This document shows, one piece after another, positions 23,661 through 36,362 of a stretch of DNA of 64,000 nucleotides; position 1 is the first letter of the stretch, and the number at the start of each line of letters is the position of its first letter. The notes under the pieces are model-generated. The model did not search any database and was not told where the DNA came from. It was given only the letters and a program-made list of their open reading frames with translations. A program made the translations under genes and the position numbers. The DNA lies in contig JAUKPH010000026.1 in NCBI GenBank assembly GCA_030549335.1, positions 62,001 through 126,000 of the forward strand. Reading direction: 5' to 3'. The stretch comes from Pontederia crassipes. Lineage: Eukaryota > Streptophyta > Magnoliopsida > Commelinales > Pontederiaceae.

Positions 23661-25979
23661 CGGAAAATTTTCATCCGAGTCCATTTTTTCGTCCCAATCA
23701 TCTCACCATGCATCAACAGGCACGAAAGCGTAAAAAATTTGGCATCTTTTGACAGCGTCAAAAATTTGGCATTTTTTGACCTTCTTGGCTGAAAAGACGA
23801 GTAAAAGGCGCGCGCGCGAAATTTCGCACCCCTAGAAAATTTGCGCCTGAGTCCTTTTTTTCATCCCAATGATCTCACCATGCATCGATAGGCATGAAAG
23901 CGTCGAAAATTTGCCATCTTTTGACAGCGTAAAAATTTTTGCATTTTTTGACCTTCTTGGCTGAAAACACGAGTAAAAGGCGCGCGCGCGAAATTTCGCA
24001 CCCCCGAAAAATTTTCATCCGAGTCCATTTTTTCGTCCCAATCATTTCACCATGCATCAATAGGCACGAAAGCGTAAAAAATTTGGCATCTTTTGACAGC
24101 GTCAAAAATTTCGCATTTTTTGACCTTCTTCGCTGAAAACACGAGTAAAAGACGCGCGCGCGAAATTTCGCACCCTCGGAAAATTTGCATCCGAGTCCAT
24201 TTTTTCGTCCCAATCATCTCACCATGCATCAACAGGCATGAAAGCATCGAAAATTTGGCATCTTTTGACAGCGTCAAAAATTAAGCATTTTTTGACCTTC
24301 TTGACTGAAAACACGAGTAAAAGGCGCGCGCGCGAAATTTCGCACCCCCGAAAAATTTGCGCCTGAGTCCTTTTTTCGTCCCAATCATCTTACCATTCAT
24401 CAACAGGCACGAAAGTGTAAAATATTTGGCATCTTTTGACAGCGTCAAAAATTTCGCATTTTTTGACCTTCTTGGCTGAAAAGACGAGTAAAAGGCGCGC
24501 GCGCGAAATTTCGCTCCCCTAGAAAATTTGCGCCTGAGTCCTTTTTTTCGTCCCAATGATCTCACCATGCATCGATAGGCACGAAAGCGTCAAAAATTTG
24601 GCATCTTTTGACAGCGTAAAAAATTTTGCATTTTTTGACCTTCTTGGCTGAAAACACGAGTAAAAAGCGCGCGCGCGAAATTTTGCACCTCCGGAAAATT
24701 TTCATCCGAGTCCATTTTTTCGTCCCAATCATTTCACCATGCATCAACAGGCACTAAAGCGTCAAAAATTTGGCATCTTTTGACAGCGTAAAAAATTTGG
24801 CATTTTTTGACCTTCTTGGCTGAAAACACGAGTAAAAGGCGCGCGCGCGAAATTTCGCACCCCCGGAAAATTTGCATCCGAGTCCATTTTTTCGTCCCAA
24901 TCATCTCACCATGCAACAACAGGCACGAAAGCATCAAATATTTGGCATCTTTTGACAGCGTCAAAAATTTAGCGTTTTTTGACCTTCTTGACTGAAAACA
25001 CGAGTAAAAGGCGCGCGCGCGAAATTTCGCACCCCCGAAAAATTTGCGCCTGAGTCCTTTTTTTCGTCCCAATCATCTCACCATTCATCAACAGGCACGA
25101 AAGTGTAAAATATTTGGCATCTTTTGACAGCGTCAAAAATTTCACATTTTTTGACCTTCTTGGCTGAAAAGACGAGTAAAAGGCGCGCGCGCGAAATTTC
25201 GCACCCCGAGAAAATTTGCGCCTGAGTCCTTTTTTTCATCCCAATGATCTCACCATGCATCGATAGGCATGAAAGCGTCGAAAATTTGGCATCTTTTGAC
25301 AGCGTAAAAAATTTTGCATTTTTTGACCTTCTTGGCTGAAAACACGAGTAAAAAGCGCGCGCGCGAAATTTCGCACCTCCGGAAAATTTTCATCCGAGTC
25401 CATTTTTTTCGTCCCAATCATTTCACCATGCGTCAACAGGCACGAAAGCGTAAAAAATTTGGCATCTTTTGACAGCGTCAAAAATTTCGCATTTTTTGAT
25501 CTTCTTGGCTGAAAACACGAGTAAAAGGCGCGCGCGCGAAATTTCGCACCCCCAGAAAATTTTTCATCCGAGTCCATTTTTTCGTCCCAATCATCTCACC
25601 ATGCATCAACAGGCACGATAGCGTCGAAAATTTGGCATCTTTTGATAGCGTAAAAAATTTCGCGTTTTTTGACCTTCTTGGCTGAAAACACGAGTAAAAA
25701 GCGCGCGCAGCGAAATTTCGCACCTCCGGAAAATTTTCATCCGAGTCCATTTTTTCGTCCCAATCATCTCACCATGCATCAACAGGCACGAAAGCGTCGA
25801 AAATTTGGCATCTTTTGACAGCGTAAAAAATTTGGCAGTTTTTGACCTTCTTGGCTGAAAACACGAGTAAAAGGCGCGCGCGCGCGAAATTTCGCACCCC
25901 CAGAAAATTTTTCATCCGAGTCCATTTTTTCGTCCCAATCATCTCACCATGCATCAACAGGCACGATAGCGTTGAAAAT

Positions 25980-27100
25980 TTGGCATCTTTTGACAGCGTA
26001 AAAAATTTCGCATTTTTTGACCTTCTTGGCTGAAAACACGAGTAAAAAGCGCGCGCGCGAAATTTCGCACCTCCGGAAAATTTTCATCCGAGTCCATTTT
26101 TTCGTCCCAATCATTTCACCATGCATCAACAGGCACGAAAGCGTAAAAAATTTGGCATCTTTTGACAGCGTCAAAAATTTCGCCTTTTTTGACCTTCTTG
26201 GCAGAAAAAACGAGTAAAAGGCGCGCGCGCGAAATTCGCAACCCCAGAAAATTTTTCATCCGAGTCCATTTTTTCGTCCCAATCATCTCACCATGCATCA
26301 ACATGCACGATAGCGTCGAAAATTTGGCATTTTTGATAGCATAAAAAATTTCGCGTTTTTTGACCTTCTTGGCTGAAAACACGAGTAAAAAGCGCGCGCG
26401 AAATTTCGTACCTCCGGAAAATTTTCATCCGAGTCCATTTTTTCCTCACAATCATCTCACCATGCATCAACAGGCACGAAAGCGTCGAAAATTTGGCATC
26501 TTTTGACAGCGTAAAAAAATTGGCGTTTTTTGACCTTCTTGGCTGAAAACACGAGTAAAAGGCGCGCGCGCGAAATTTCATACCCCCGGAAAATTTGCAT
26601 CCGAGTCCATTTTTTCGTCCCAATCATCTCACCATGCATCAACAGGCACGAAGGCATCGAAAATTTGGCATCTTTTGACAGCGTCAAAAATTTAGCATTT
26701 TTTGACCTTCTTGACTGAAAACACGAGTAAAAGGCGCGCGCGCGAAATTTCGCACCCCCGAAAAATTTGCGCTTGAGTCCTTTTTTTTCGTCCCAATCAT
26801 CTCACCATTCATCAACAGGCATGAAGGTATAAAAAATTTGGCATCTTTTGACAGCGTCAAAAATTTCGCTTTTTTTGACCTTCTTGGCTGAAAAGACGAG
26901 TAAAAGGCGCGCGCGCGAAATTTTGCACCCCGAGAAAATTTGCGCCTGAGTCCTTTTTTTCGTCCCAATGATCTCACCATGCATCAATAGGCAAGAAAGC
27001 GTTGAAAATTTGGCATCTTTTGACAGCGTAAAAAATTTCGCGTTTTTTGACCTTCTTGGCTGAAAACACGAGTAAAAAGCGCGCGCGCAAAATTTCGCAC
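25980..27100 (+). repeat. 1.1 kb segment, second copy in D1
   Basis: Offset 3443 from 22540-23660. The shared markers are present (cttggcagaaaaaa near 26208, ttggcatttttgatagcata near 26325, ttttttcctc near 26440). Here tttcctcacaatc replaces tttcctcccaatc, a state shared with the copies near 28340 and 44100 and so useful for ordering the duplications. Confidence 0.83.
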
Positions 27101-27879
27101 CTCCGGAAAATTTGCATCCGAGTCCATTTTTTCGTCCCAATCATCTCACCATGCATCAACAGGCACGAAAGCATCGAAAATTTGGCATCTTTTGACAGCG
27201 TCAAAAATTTAGCGTTTTTTGACCTTCTTGACTGAAAACACGAGTAAAAGGCGCGCGCGCGAAATTTCGCACCCCCGAAAAATTTGCGCCTGAGTCCTTT
27301 TTTTTCGTCCCAATCATCTCACCGTTCATCAACAGGCATGAAGGTATAAAAAATTTGGCATCTTTTGACAGCGTCAAAAATTTCGCATTTTTTGACCTTC
27401 TTGGCTGAAAAGACGAGTAAAAGGCGCGCGCACGAAATTTCGCACCCCTAGAAAATTTGCGCCTGAGTCCTTTTTTTCGTCCCAATGATCTCACCATGCA
27501 TCGATAGGCACGAAAGCGTCGAAAATTTGACATCTTTTGACAGCATAAAAATTTTTGCATTTTTTGACCTTCTTGGCTGAAAACACGAGTAAAAAGCGCG
27601 CGCGCGAAATTTCGCACCTCCGGAAAATTTTCATCCGAGTCCATTTTTTCGTCCCAATCATTTCACCATGCATCAACAGGCATGAAAGCGTAAAAAATTT
27701 GGCATCTTTTGACAGTGTCAAAAATTTCGCATTTTTTGACCTTCTTGGCTGAAAACACGAGTAAAAGGCGCGCGCGCGAAATTTCGCACCCCCAGAAAAT
27801 TTTTCATCCGAGTCCATTTTTTCGTCCCAATCATCTCACCATGCATCAACAGGCACGATAGCGTCGAAAATTTGGCATC

Positions 27880-29000
27880 TTTTGACAGCGTAAAAAATTT
27901 CGCATTTTTTGACCTTCTTGGCTGAAAACACGAGTAAAAAGCGCGCGCAGCGAAATTTCGCACCTCCGGAAAATTTTCATCCGAGTCCATTTTTTCGTCC
28001 CAATAATTTCACCATGCATCAACAGGCATGAAAGCGTAAAAAATTTGGCATCTTTTGACAGCGTCAAAAATTTCGCCTTTTTTGACCTTCTTGGCAGAAA
28101 AAACGAGTAAAAGGCGCGCGCGCGAAATTTCGCAACCCCAGAAAATTTTTCATCCGAGTCCATTTTTTCGTCCCAATCATCTCACCATGCATCAACATGC
28201 ACGATAGCGTCGAAAATTTGGCATTTTTTATAGCATAAAAAATTTCGCGTTTTTTGACCTTCTTGGCTGAAAACACGAGTAAAAAGCGCGCGCGAAATTT
28301 CGTACCTCCGGAAAATTTTCATCCGAGTCCATTTTTTCCTCACAATCATCTCACCATGCATCAACAGGCACGAAAGCGTCAAAAATTTGGCATCTTTTGA
28401 CAGCGTAAAAAAATTGGCGTTTTTTGACCTTCTTGGCTGAAAACACGAGTAAAAGGCCGCGCGCGCGAAATTTCGCACCCCCGGAAAATTTGCATCCGAG
28501 TCCATTTTTTCGTCCCAATCATCTCACCATGCATCAACAGGCACGAAGGCATCGAAAATTTGGCATCTTTTGACAGCGTCAAAAATTTAGCATTTTTTGA
28601 CCTTCTTGACTGAAAACACGAGTAAAAGGCGCGCGCGCGAAATTTCGCACCCCCGAAAAATTTGCGCCTGAGTCCTTTTTTTTCGTCCCAATCATCTCAC
28701 CATTCATCAACAGGCATGAAGGTATAAAAAATTTAGCATCTTTTGACAGCGTCAAAAATTTCGCATTTTTTGACCTTCTTGGCTGAAAAGACGAGTAAAA
28801 GGCGCGCGCGCGAAATTTTGCACCCCGAGAAAATTTGCGCCTGAGTCCTTTTTTTCGTCCCAATGATCTCACCATGCATCAATAGGCAAGAAAGCGTCGA
28901 AAATTTGGCATCTTTTGACAGCGTAAAAAATTTCGCGTTTTTTGACCTTCTTGGCTGAAAACACGAGTAAAAAGCGCGCGCGCAAAATTTTGCACCTCCG
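27880..29000 (+). repeat. 1.1 kb segment, third copy in D1
   Basis: Offset 1895 from the second copy (11 monomers plus 3 bp). It has the tttcctcacaatc state near 28338, the marker ggcattttttatagcata near 28223 and an extra C in the CG tract near 28457 (aaggccgcgcg). It aligns with 43.64-44.76 kb at offset 15763. Confidence 0.83.
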
Positions 29001-29854
29001 GAAAATTTTCATCCGAGTCCATTTTTTCGTCCCAATCATCTCACCATGCATCAACAGGCACTAAAGCGTCAAAAATTTGGCATCTTTTGACAGCGTCAAA
29101 AATTTCGCATTTTTTGACCTTCTTGGCTGAAAAGACGAGTAAAAGGCGCGCGCGCGAAATTTCGCACCCCTAGAAAATTTGCGCCTGAGTCCTTTTTTTC
29201 ATCCCAATGATCTCACCATGCATCGATAGGCATGAAAGCGTCGAAAATTTGGCATCTATTGACAGCGTAAAAATTTTTGCATTTTTTGACCTTCTTGGCT
29301 GAAAACACGAGTAAAAAGCGCGCGCGCGAAATTTCGCACCTCCGGAAAATTTTCATCCGAGTCCATTTTTTCGTCCCAATCATTTCACCATGCATCAATA
29401 GGCACGAAAGCGTAAAAAATTTGGCATCTTTTGACAGCGTCAAAAATTTCGCATTTTTTGACCTTCTTCGCTGAAAACACGAGTAAAAGATGCGCGCGCG
29501 AAATTTCGCACCCCCGGAAAATTTGCATCCGAGTCCATTTTTTCGTCCCAATCATCTCACCATGCATCAACAGGCATGAAAGCATCGAAAATTTGGCATC
29601 TTTTGACAGCGTCAAAAATTTAGCATTTTTTGACCTTCTTGACTGAAAACACGAGTAAAAGGCGCGCGCGCGAAATTTCGCACCCCCGAAAAATTTGCGC
29701 CTGAGTCCTTTTTTCGTCCCAATCATCTTACCATTCATCAACAGGCACGAAAGTGTAAAATATTTGGCATCTTTTGACAGCGTCAAAAATTTCGCATTTT
29801 TTGACCTTCTTGGCTGAAAAGACGAGTAAAAGGCGCGCGCGCGAAATTTCGCAC

Positions 29855-29880
29855 CCCTAGAAAATTTTTGCATTTTTTGA
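29855..29880 (+). other. Junction of a 96-97 bp deletion between AAATTT cores
   Basis: The sequence runs from core 4 of one monomer (cccctagaaaattt) straight into core 2 of the next (tttttgcattttttgacc). The intervening T tract, ATGCAT segment and first 27-bp subunit are absent. The normal distance from core 4 to the next core 2 is 97 bp, and the offset to the intact D2 copy shifts by about 96 bp here. The breakpoints share AAAATTT. Confidence 0.9.
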
Positions 29881-30040
29881 CCTTCTTGGCTGAAAACACG
29901 AGTAAAAAGCGCGCGCGCGAAATTTCGCACCTCCGGAAAATTTTCATCCGAGTCCATTTTTTCGTCCCAATCATTTCACCATGCATCAACAGGCACGAAA
30001 GCGTAAAAAATTTGGCATCTTTTGACAGCGTCAAAAATTT

Positions 30041-31079
30041 CGCATTTTTTGACCTTCTTGTCTGAAAACACGAGTAAAAGGCGCGCGCGCGAAATTTCGC
30101 ACCCCCAGAAAATTTTTCATCCGAGTCCATTTTTTCGTCACAATCATCTCACCATGCATCATCAGGCACGATAGCGTCAAAAATTTGGCATCTTTTGATA
30201 GCGTAAAAAATTTCGCGTTTTTTGACCTTCTTGGCTGAAAACACGAGTAAAAAGCGCGCGCGCGAAATTTCGAACCTCCGTAAAATTTTCATCCGAGTCT
30301 ATTTTTCGTCCCAATCATCTCACCATGCATCAACAGGCACGAAAGCGTCGAAAATTTGGCATCTTTTGACAGCGTAAAAAATTTGGCATTTTTTGACCTT
30401 CTTGGCTGAAAACACGAGTAAAAGGCGCGCGCGCGAAATTTCGCACCCCCGGAAAATTTGCATCCGAGTCCATTTTTTCGTCCCAATCATCTCACCATGC
30501 ATCAACAGGCACGAAAGCATCGAAAATTTGGCATCTTTTGACAGCGTCAAAAATTTAGCGTTTTTTGACCTTCTTGACTGAAAACACGAGTAAAAGGCGC
30601 GCGCGCGAAATTTCGCACCCCCGAAAAATTTGCGCCTGAGTCCTTTTTTTCGTCCCAATCATCTCACCATTCATCAACAGGCACGAAGGTAAAAAAAATT
30701 TGGCATCTTTTGCCTGCGTCAAAAATTTCGAGTTTTTTGACCTTCTTGGCTGAAAACACGAGTAAAAGGCGCGCGCGCGAAATTTCGCACCGCCGAAAAA
30801 TTTGCGCCTGAGTCCTTTTTTTTGTCCCAATGATCTCACCATGCATCAATAGGCACGAAAGCGTCGAAAATTTGGCATCTTTTGACGGCGTAAAAAATTT
30901 CGCGTTTTTTGACCTTCTTGGCTGAAAACACGAGTAAAAAGCGCGCACGCAAAATTTCGCACCTCCGGAAAATTTTCATCCGAGTCCATTTTTTCGTCCC
31001 AATCATCTCACCATGCATCAACAGGCACTAAAGCGTCAAAAATTTGGCATCTTTTGACAGCGTCAAAAATTTCGCATTT
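30041..31079 (+). repeat. Linker between D1 and D2, itself duplicated
   Basis: Six monomers between the two large copies. The stretch 30.3-31.08 kb repeats at 31.68-32.46 kb with offset 1377 (8 monomers plus 1), and 29.87-30.6 kb also matches 41.25-42.0 kb (offset 11383, sharing cttgtctgaaaac). The linker is therefore assembled from pieces found on both sides rather than being an independent block. Confidence 0.78.
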
Positions 31080-34000
31080 TTTGACCTTCTTGGCTGAAAA
31101 GACGAGTAAAAGGCGCGCGCGCGAAATTTCGCACCCCCAGAAAATTTGCGCCTGAGTCCTTTTTTTCGTCCCAATGATCTCACCATGCATCAATAGGCAC
31201 GAAAGCGTCAAAAATTTGGAATCTTTTGACAGCGTCAAAAACTTCGCATTTTTTGACCTTCTTGGCTGAAAACACGAGTAAAAAGCGCGCGCGCGAAATT
31301 TCGCACCCCCAGAAAATTTTTCATCCGAGTCCATTTTTTCGTCCCAATCATCTCACCATTCATCAACAGGCACGATAGCGTCGAAAATTTGGCATCTTTT
31401 GATAGCGTAAAAAATTTCGCGTTTTTTGACATTCTTGGCTGAAAACACGAGTAAAAAGCGCGCGCGCGAAATTTCGCACCTCCGGAAAATTTTCATCCGA
31501 GTCCATTTTTTCGTCCCAATCATCTCACCATGCATCAACAGGCACGAAAGCATCGAAAATTTGGTATCTTTTGACAGCGTAAAAAATTTGGCATTTTTTG
31601 ACCTTCTTGGCTGAAAACACGAGTAAAAGGTGCGCGCGCGAAATTTCGCACCCCCGGAAAATTTGCATCCGAGTCCATTTTTTCGTCCCAATCATCTCAC
31701 CATGCATCAACAGGCACGAAAGCATCGAAAATTTGACATCTTTTGACAGCGTAAAAAATTTGGCATTTTTTGACCTTCTTGGCTGAAAACACGAGTAAAA
31801 GGCGCGCGCGCGAAATTTCGCACCCCCGGAAAATTTGCATCCGAGTCCATTTTTTCGTCCCAATCATCTCACCATGCATCAACAGGCACGAAAGCATCGA
31901 AAATTTGGCATCTTTTGACAGCGTCAAAAATTTAGCGTTTTTTGACCTTCTTGACTGAAAACACGAGTAAAAGGCGCGCGCGCGAAATTTCGCACCCCCG
32001 AAAAATTTGCGCCTGAGTCCTTTTTTTCGTCCCAATCATCTCACCATTCATCAACAGGCACGAAGGTAAAAAAAATTTGGCATCTTTTGCCTGCGTCAAA
32101 AATTTCGAGTTTTTTGACCTTCTTGGCTGAAAACACGAGTAAAAGGCGCGCGCGCGAAATTTCGCACCGCCGAAAAATTTGCGCCTGAGTCCTTTTTTTT
32201 GTCCCAATGATCTCACCATGCATCAATAGGCACGAAAGCGTCGAAAATTTGGCATCTTTTGACGGCGTAAAAAATTTCGCGTTTTTTGACCTTCTTGGCT
32301 GAAAACACGAGTAAAAAGCGCGCGCGCAAAATTTCGCACCTCCGGAAAATTTTCATCCGAGTCCATTTTTTCGTCCCAATCATCTCACCATGCATCAACA
32401 GGCACTAAAGCGTCAAAAATTTGGCATCTTTTGACAGCGTCAAAAATTTCGCATTTTTTGACCTTCTTGGCTGAAAACACGAGTAAAAGGCGCGCGCGCG
32501 AAATTTCGCACCGCCAGAAAATTTGCATCCGAGTCCATTTTTTCGTCCCAATCATCTCACCATGCATCAACAGGCACGATAGCGTCGAAAATTTGGCATC
32601 TTTTGATAGCGTAAAAAATTTCGCATTTTTTGACCTTCTTGGCTGAAAACACGAGTAAAAAGCACGCGCGCGAAATTTCGCACTCCCGGAAAATTTTCAT
32701 CCGAGTCCATTTTTTCATCCCAATCATCTCACCATGCATCAACAGGCACGAAAGCATCGAAAATTTGGCATCTTTTGATAGCGTCAAAAATTTAGCGTTT
32801 TTTGACCTTCTTGACTCAAAACACGAGTAAAAGGCGCGCGCGCGAAATTTCGCACCCCCGAAAAATTTGCGCCTGAGTCCTTTTTTTCGTCCTAATCATC
32901 TCACCATTCATCAACAGGCACGAAAGTGTAAAATATTTGGCATCTTTTGACAGCGTCAAAAATTTCGCATTTTTTAACCTTCTTGGCTGAAAAGACGAGT
33001 AAAAGGCGCGCGCGCGAAATTTCGCACCCCTAGAAAATTTGCGCCTGAGTCCTTTTTTTCGTCCCAACGATCTCACTATGCATCGATAGGCACGAAAGCG
33101 TCGAAAATTTGGCATCTTTTCACATCGTAAAAAATTTCGCATTTTTTGACCTTCTTGGCTGAAAACACGAGTAAAAGGCACGCGCGCGAAATTTCGCACC
33201 CCGGAAAAATTTGCATCCGAGTCCATTTTTTCGTCCCAATCATCTCACCATGCATCAACAGGCACGATAGCGTCGAAAATTTGGCATCTTTTGACAGCGT
33301 CAAAAATTTCGCGTTTTTTGACCTTCTTGGCTGAAAACACGAGGAACAAGCGCGGGCGCAAAATTTCGCACCCCGGAAAATGTTCATCCGAGTCCATTTT
33401 TTCGTCCCAATCATCTCACCATGCATCAACAGGCACGAAAGCGTCGAAAATTTGGCATCTTTCGACAGCGTAAAAAATTTGGCATTTTTTGACGTTCTTG
33501 GCTGAAAACACGAGTAAAAGGCGCGCGCGCGAAATTTCGCACCCCCGGAAAATTTGCATCCGAGTCCATTTTTTCGTCCCAATCATCTCACCATGCATCA
33601 ACAGGCACGAAAGCATCGAAAATTTGGCATCTTTTGACAGCGTCAAAAATTTAGCGTTTTTTGACCTTCTTGACTGAAAACACGAGTAAAAGGCGCGCTT
33701 GAAATTTCGCACCCCCGAAAAATTTGCTCCTGAGTCCTTTTTTTTCGTCCCAATCATCTCACCATTCATCAACAGGCACAAAGGTATCAAAAATTTGGCA
33801 TCTTTTGACTGCGTCAAAAATTTCGAGTTTTTTGACCTTCTTGGCTGAAAACACGAGTAAAAGGCGCGCGCGAAATTTCGCACCCCCGAAAAATTTGCGC
33901 CTGAGTCCTTTTTTTCGTCCCAATGATCTCACCATGCATCAATAGGCACGAAAGCGTAAAAAATTTGGCATCTTTTGACAGCATAAAAAATTTCGCGTTT

Positions 34001-34989
34001 TTTGACCTTCTTGGCTGAAAACACGAGTAAAAGGCGCGCGCGCGAAATTTCGCACCCCCAGAAAATTTGCATCCGAGTCCATTTTTTCGTCCCAATCATC
34101 TCATCATGCATCAACAGGCACGATAGCGTCGAAAATTTGACATCTTTTGATAGTGTAAAAAATTTCACATTTTTTTACCTTCTTGGCTGAAAACACGAGT
34201 AAAAAGCGCGCGCGCGAAATTTTGCACCCCCGGAAAACTTTCATCCGAGTCCATTTTTTCGTCCTACTCATCTCACCATGCATCAATAGGCAGGAAAGCG
34301 TCGAAAATTTGGCATCTTTTGACAGCGTCAAAAATTTCGCATTTTTTGACCTTCTTGGCTGAAAACATGAGTAAAAAGCGCGCTCGCGAAATTTCGCACC
34401 ACCGGAAAATTTTCATCCGAGTCCATTTTTTCGTCCCAATCATCTCACCATGCATCAATAGGCACGAAAGCATCGAAAATTTGACATCTTCTGACAGCGT
34501 CAAAAATTTAGCGTTTTTTGACCTTCTTGACTGAAAACACGAGTAAAAGGCGCGCGCGCGAAATTTCGCACCCCCGAAAAATTTGCGCCTGAGTCCTTTT
34601 TTTTCGTCCCAATCATCTCACCATTCATCAACAGGCACGAAGGTATAAAAAATTTGGCATCTTTTGCCTGCGTCAAAAATTTCGAGTTTTTTGACCTTCT
34701 TGGCTGAAAACACGAGTAAAAGGCGCGCGCGCGAAATTTCGCACCGCCAAAAAATTTGCGCCTGAGTCCTTTTTTTTGTCCCAATGATCTCACCATGCAT
34801 CAATAGGCACGAAAGCGTCGAAAATTTGGCATCTTTTGACAGCGTAAAAAATTTCGCGTTTTTTGACCTTCTTGGCTGAAAACACGAGTAAAAAGCGCGC
34901 ACGCAAAATTTCGCACCTCCGGAAAATTTTCATCCGAGTCCATTTTTTCGTCCCAATCATCTCACCATGCATCAACAGGCACTAAAGCG

Positions 34990-36362
34990 TCAAAAATTTG
35001 GCATCTTTTGACAGCGTCAAAAATTTCGCATTTTTTGACCTTCTTGGCTGAAAACACGAGTAAAAGGCGCGCGCGCGAAATTTCGCACCCCCAGAAAATT
35101 TGCATCCTAGTCCATTTTTTCGTCCCAATCATCTCACCATGCATCAACAGGCACGATAGCGTCGAAAATTTGGCATCTTTTGATAGCGTAAAAAATTTCG
35201 CGTTTTTTGACCTTCTTGGCTGAAAACACGAGTAAAAAGCGCGCGCGCGAAATTTCGCACCTCCGGAAAATTTTCATCCGAGTCCATTTTTTCGTCCCAA
35301 TCATCTCACCATGCATCAACAGGCACGAAAGCATCGAAAATTTGGTATCTTTTGACAGCGTAAAAAATTTGGCATTTTTTGACCTTCTTGGCTGAAAACA
35401 CGAGTAAAAGGTGCGCGCGCGAAATTTCGCACCCCCGGAAAATTTGCATCCGAGTCCATTTTTTCGTCCCAATCATCTCACTATGCATCAACAGGCACGA
35501 AAGCATCGAAAATTTGGCATCTTTTGACAGCGTAAAAAATTTGGCATTTTTTGACCTCTTGGCTGAAAACACGAGTAAAAGGCGCGCGCGCGAAATTTCG
35601 CACCCCCGGAAAATTTGCATCCGAGTCCATTTTTTCGTCCCAATCATCTCACCATGCATCAACAGGCACGAAAGCATAAAAAATTTGGCATCTTTTGACA
35701 GCGTCAAAAATTTAGCATTTTTTGACCTTCTTGACTGAAAACACGAGTAAAAGGCGCGCGCGCGAAATTTCGCACCCCCGAAAAATTTGCGCCTGAGTCC
35801 TTTTTTCGTCCCAATCATCTCACCATTCATCAACAGGCACGAAGGTATAAAAAATTTGGCATCTTTTGACTGCGTCAAAAATTTCGCATTTTTTTACCTT
35901 CTTGCCTGAAAACACGAGTAAAAGGCGCGCGCGCGAAATTTCGCACCCCCAGAAAATTTGCATCCGAGTCCATTTTTTCGTCCCAATCATCTCACCATGC
36001 ATCAACAGGCACGATAGCGTCGAAAATTTGGCATCTTTTGATAGTGTAAAAAATTTCGCATTTTTTGACCTTCTTGGCTGAAAACACGAGTAAAAAGCGC
36101 GCCCGCGAAATTTCGCACCCCCGGAAAATTTTCATCCGAGTCCTATTTTTCGTCCCACTCATCTCACCATTCATCAACAGGCAGGAAAGCGTCGAAAATT
36201 TGGCATCTTTTGACAGCGTCAAAAATTTCGCGTTTTTTGACCTTCTTGGCTGAAAACACGAGTAAAAAGCGCGCGCGCGAAATTTCGCACCCCCGAAAAA
36301 TTTGCGCCTGAGTCCTTTTTTCGTCCCAATCATCTCACCATTCATCAACAGGCACGAAGGTA
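34990..36362 (+). repeat. 8-monomer tandem duplication in D2, unit 1
   Basis: A 1373-bp unit (8 x 172 minus 3), repeated at 36363-37735. Both units share a one-base loss in ttttttgacctcttggctg (near 35550 and 36923) and the cactatgcatcaac change (near 35480 and 36853), so the duplication copied those mutations. D1 has one copy (about 19.66-21.0 kb) without either change, which dates the mutations after D1 and D2 separated. Confidence 0.9.

Larger units (their letters stand above)
14690..30040 (+). repeat. Large segmental duplication, copy D1 (~15.3 kb)
   Basis: This region matches 31080-45900 in order, monomer by monomer. The offset starts at 16392 and changes in steps: +172 (extra monomer near 31.7 kb in D2), -29 (mostly the 28-bp duplication at 15421 in D1), about -1205 (extra 7-mer in D1), about +1373 (extra 8-mer in D2), about -75 (deletion at 40.63 kb in D2), +344 (two extra monomers near 41.4-41.7 kb in D2), and about -1206 (seven fewer monomers in D2 near 43 kb). 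Rare shared states such as catgcaacaacagg (24911 and 41880) fix the alignment. The last matching stretch holds a 96-97 bp deletion in D1 near 29865. Confidence 0.88.

Noticed and set aside
30041-31079. Linker between D1 and D2 as a mobile element insertion
   Set aside because: It is made of ordinary monomers in phase, with copies elsewhere in the window, and has no terminal repeats or target-site duplication.
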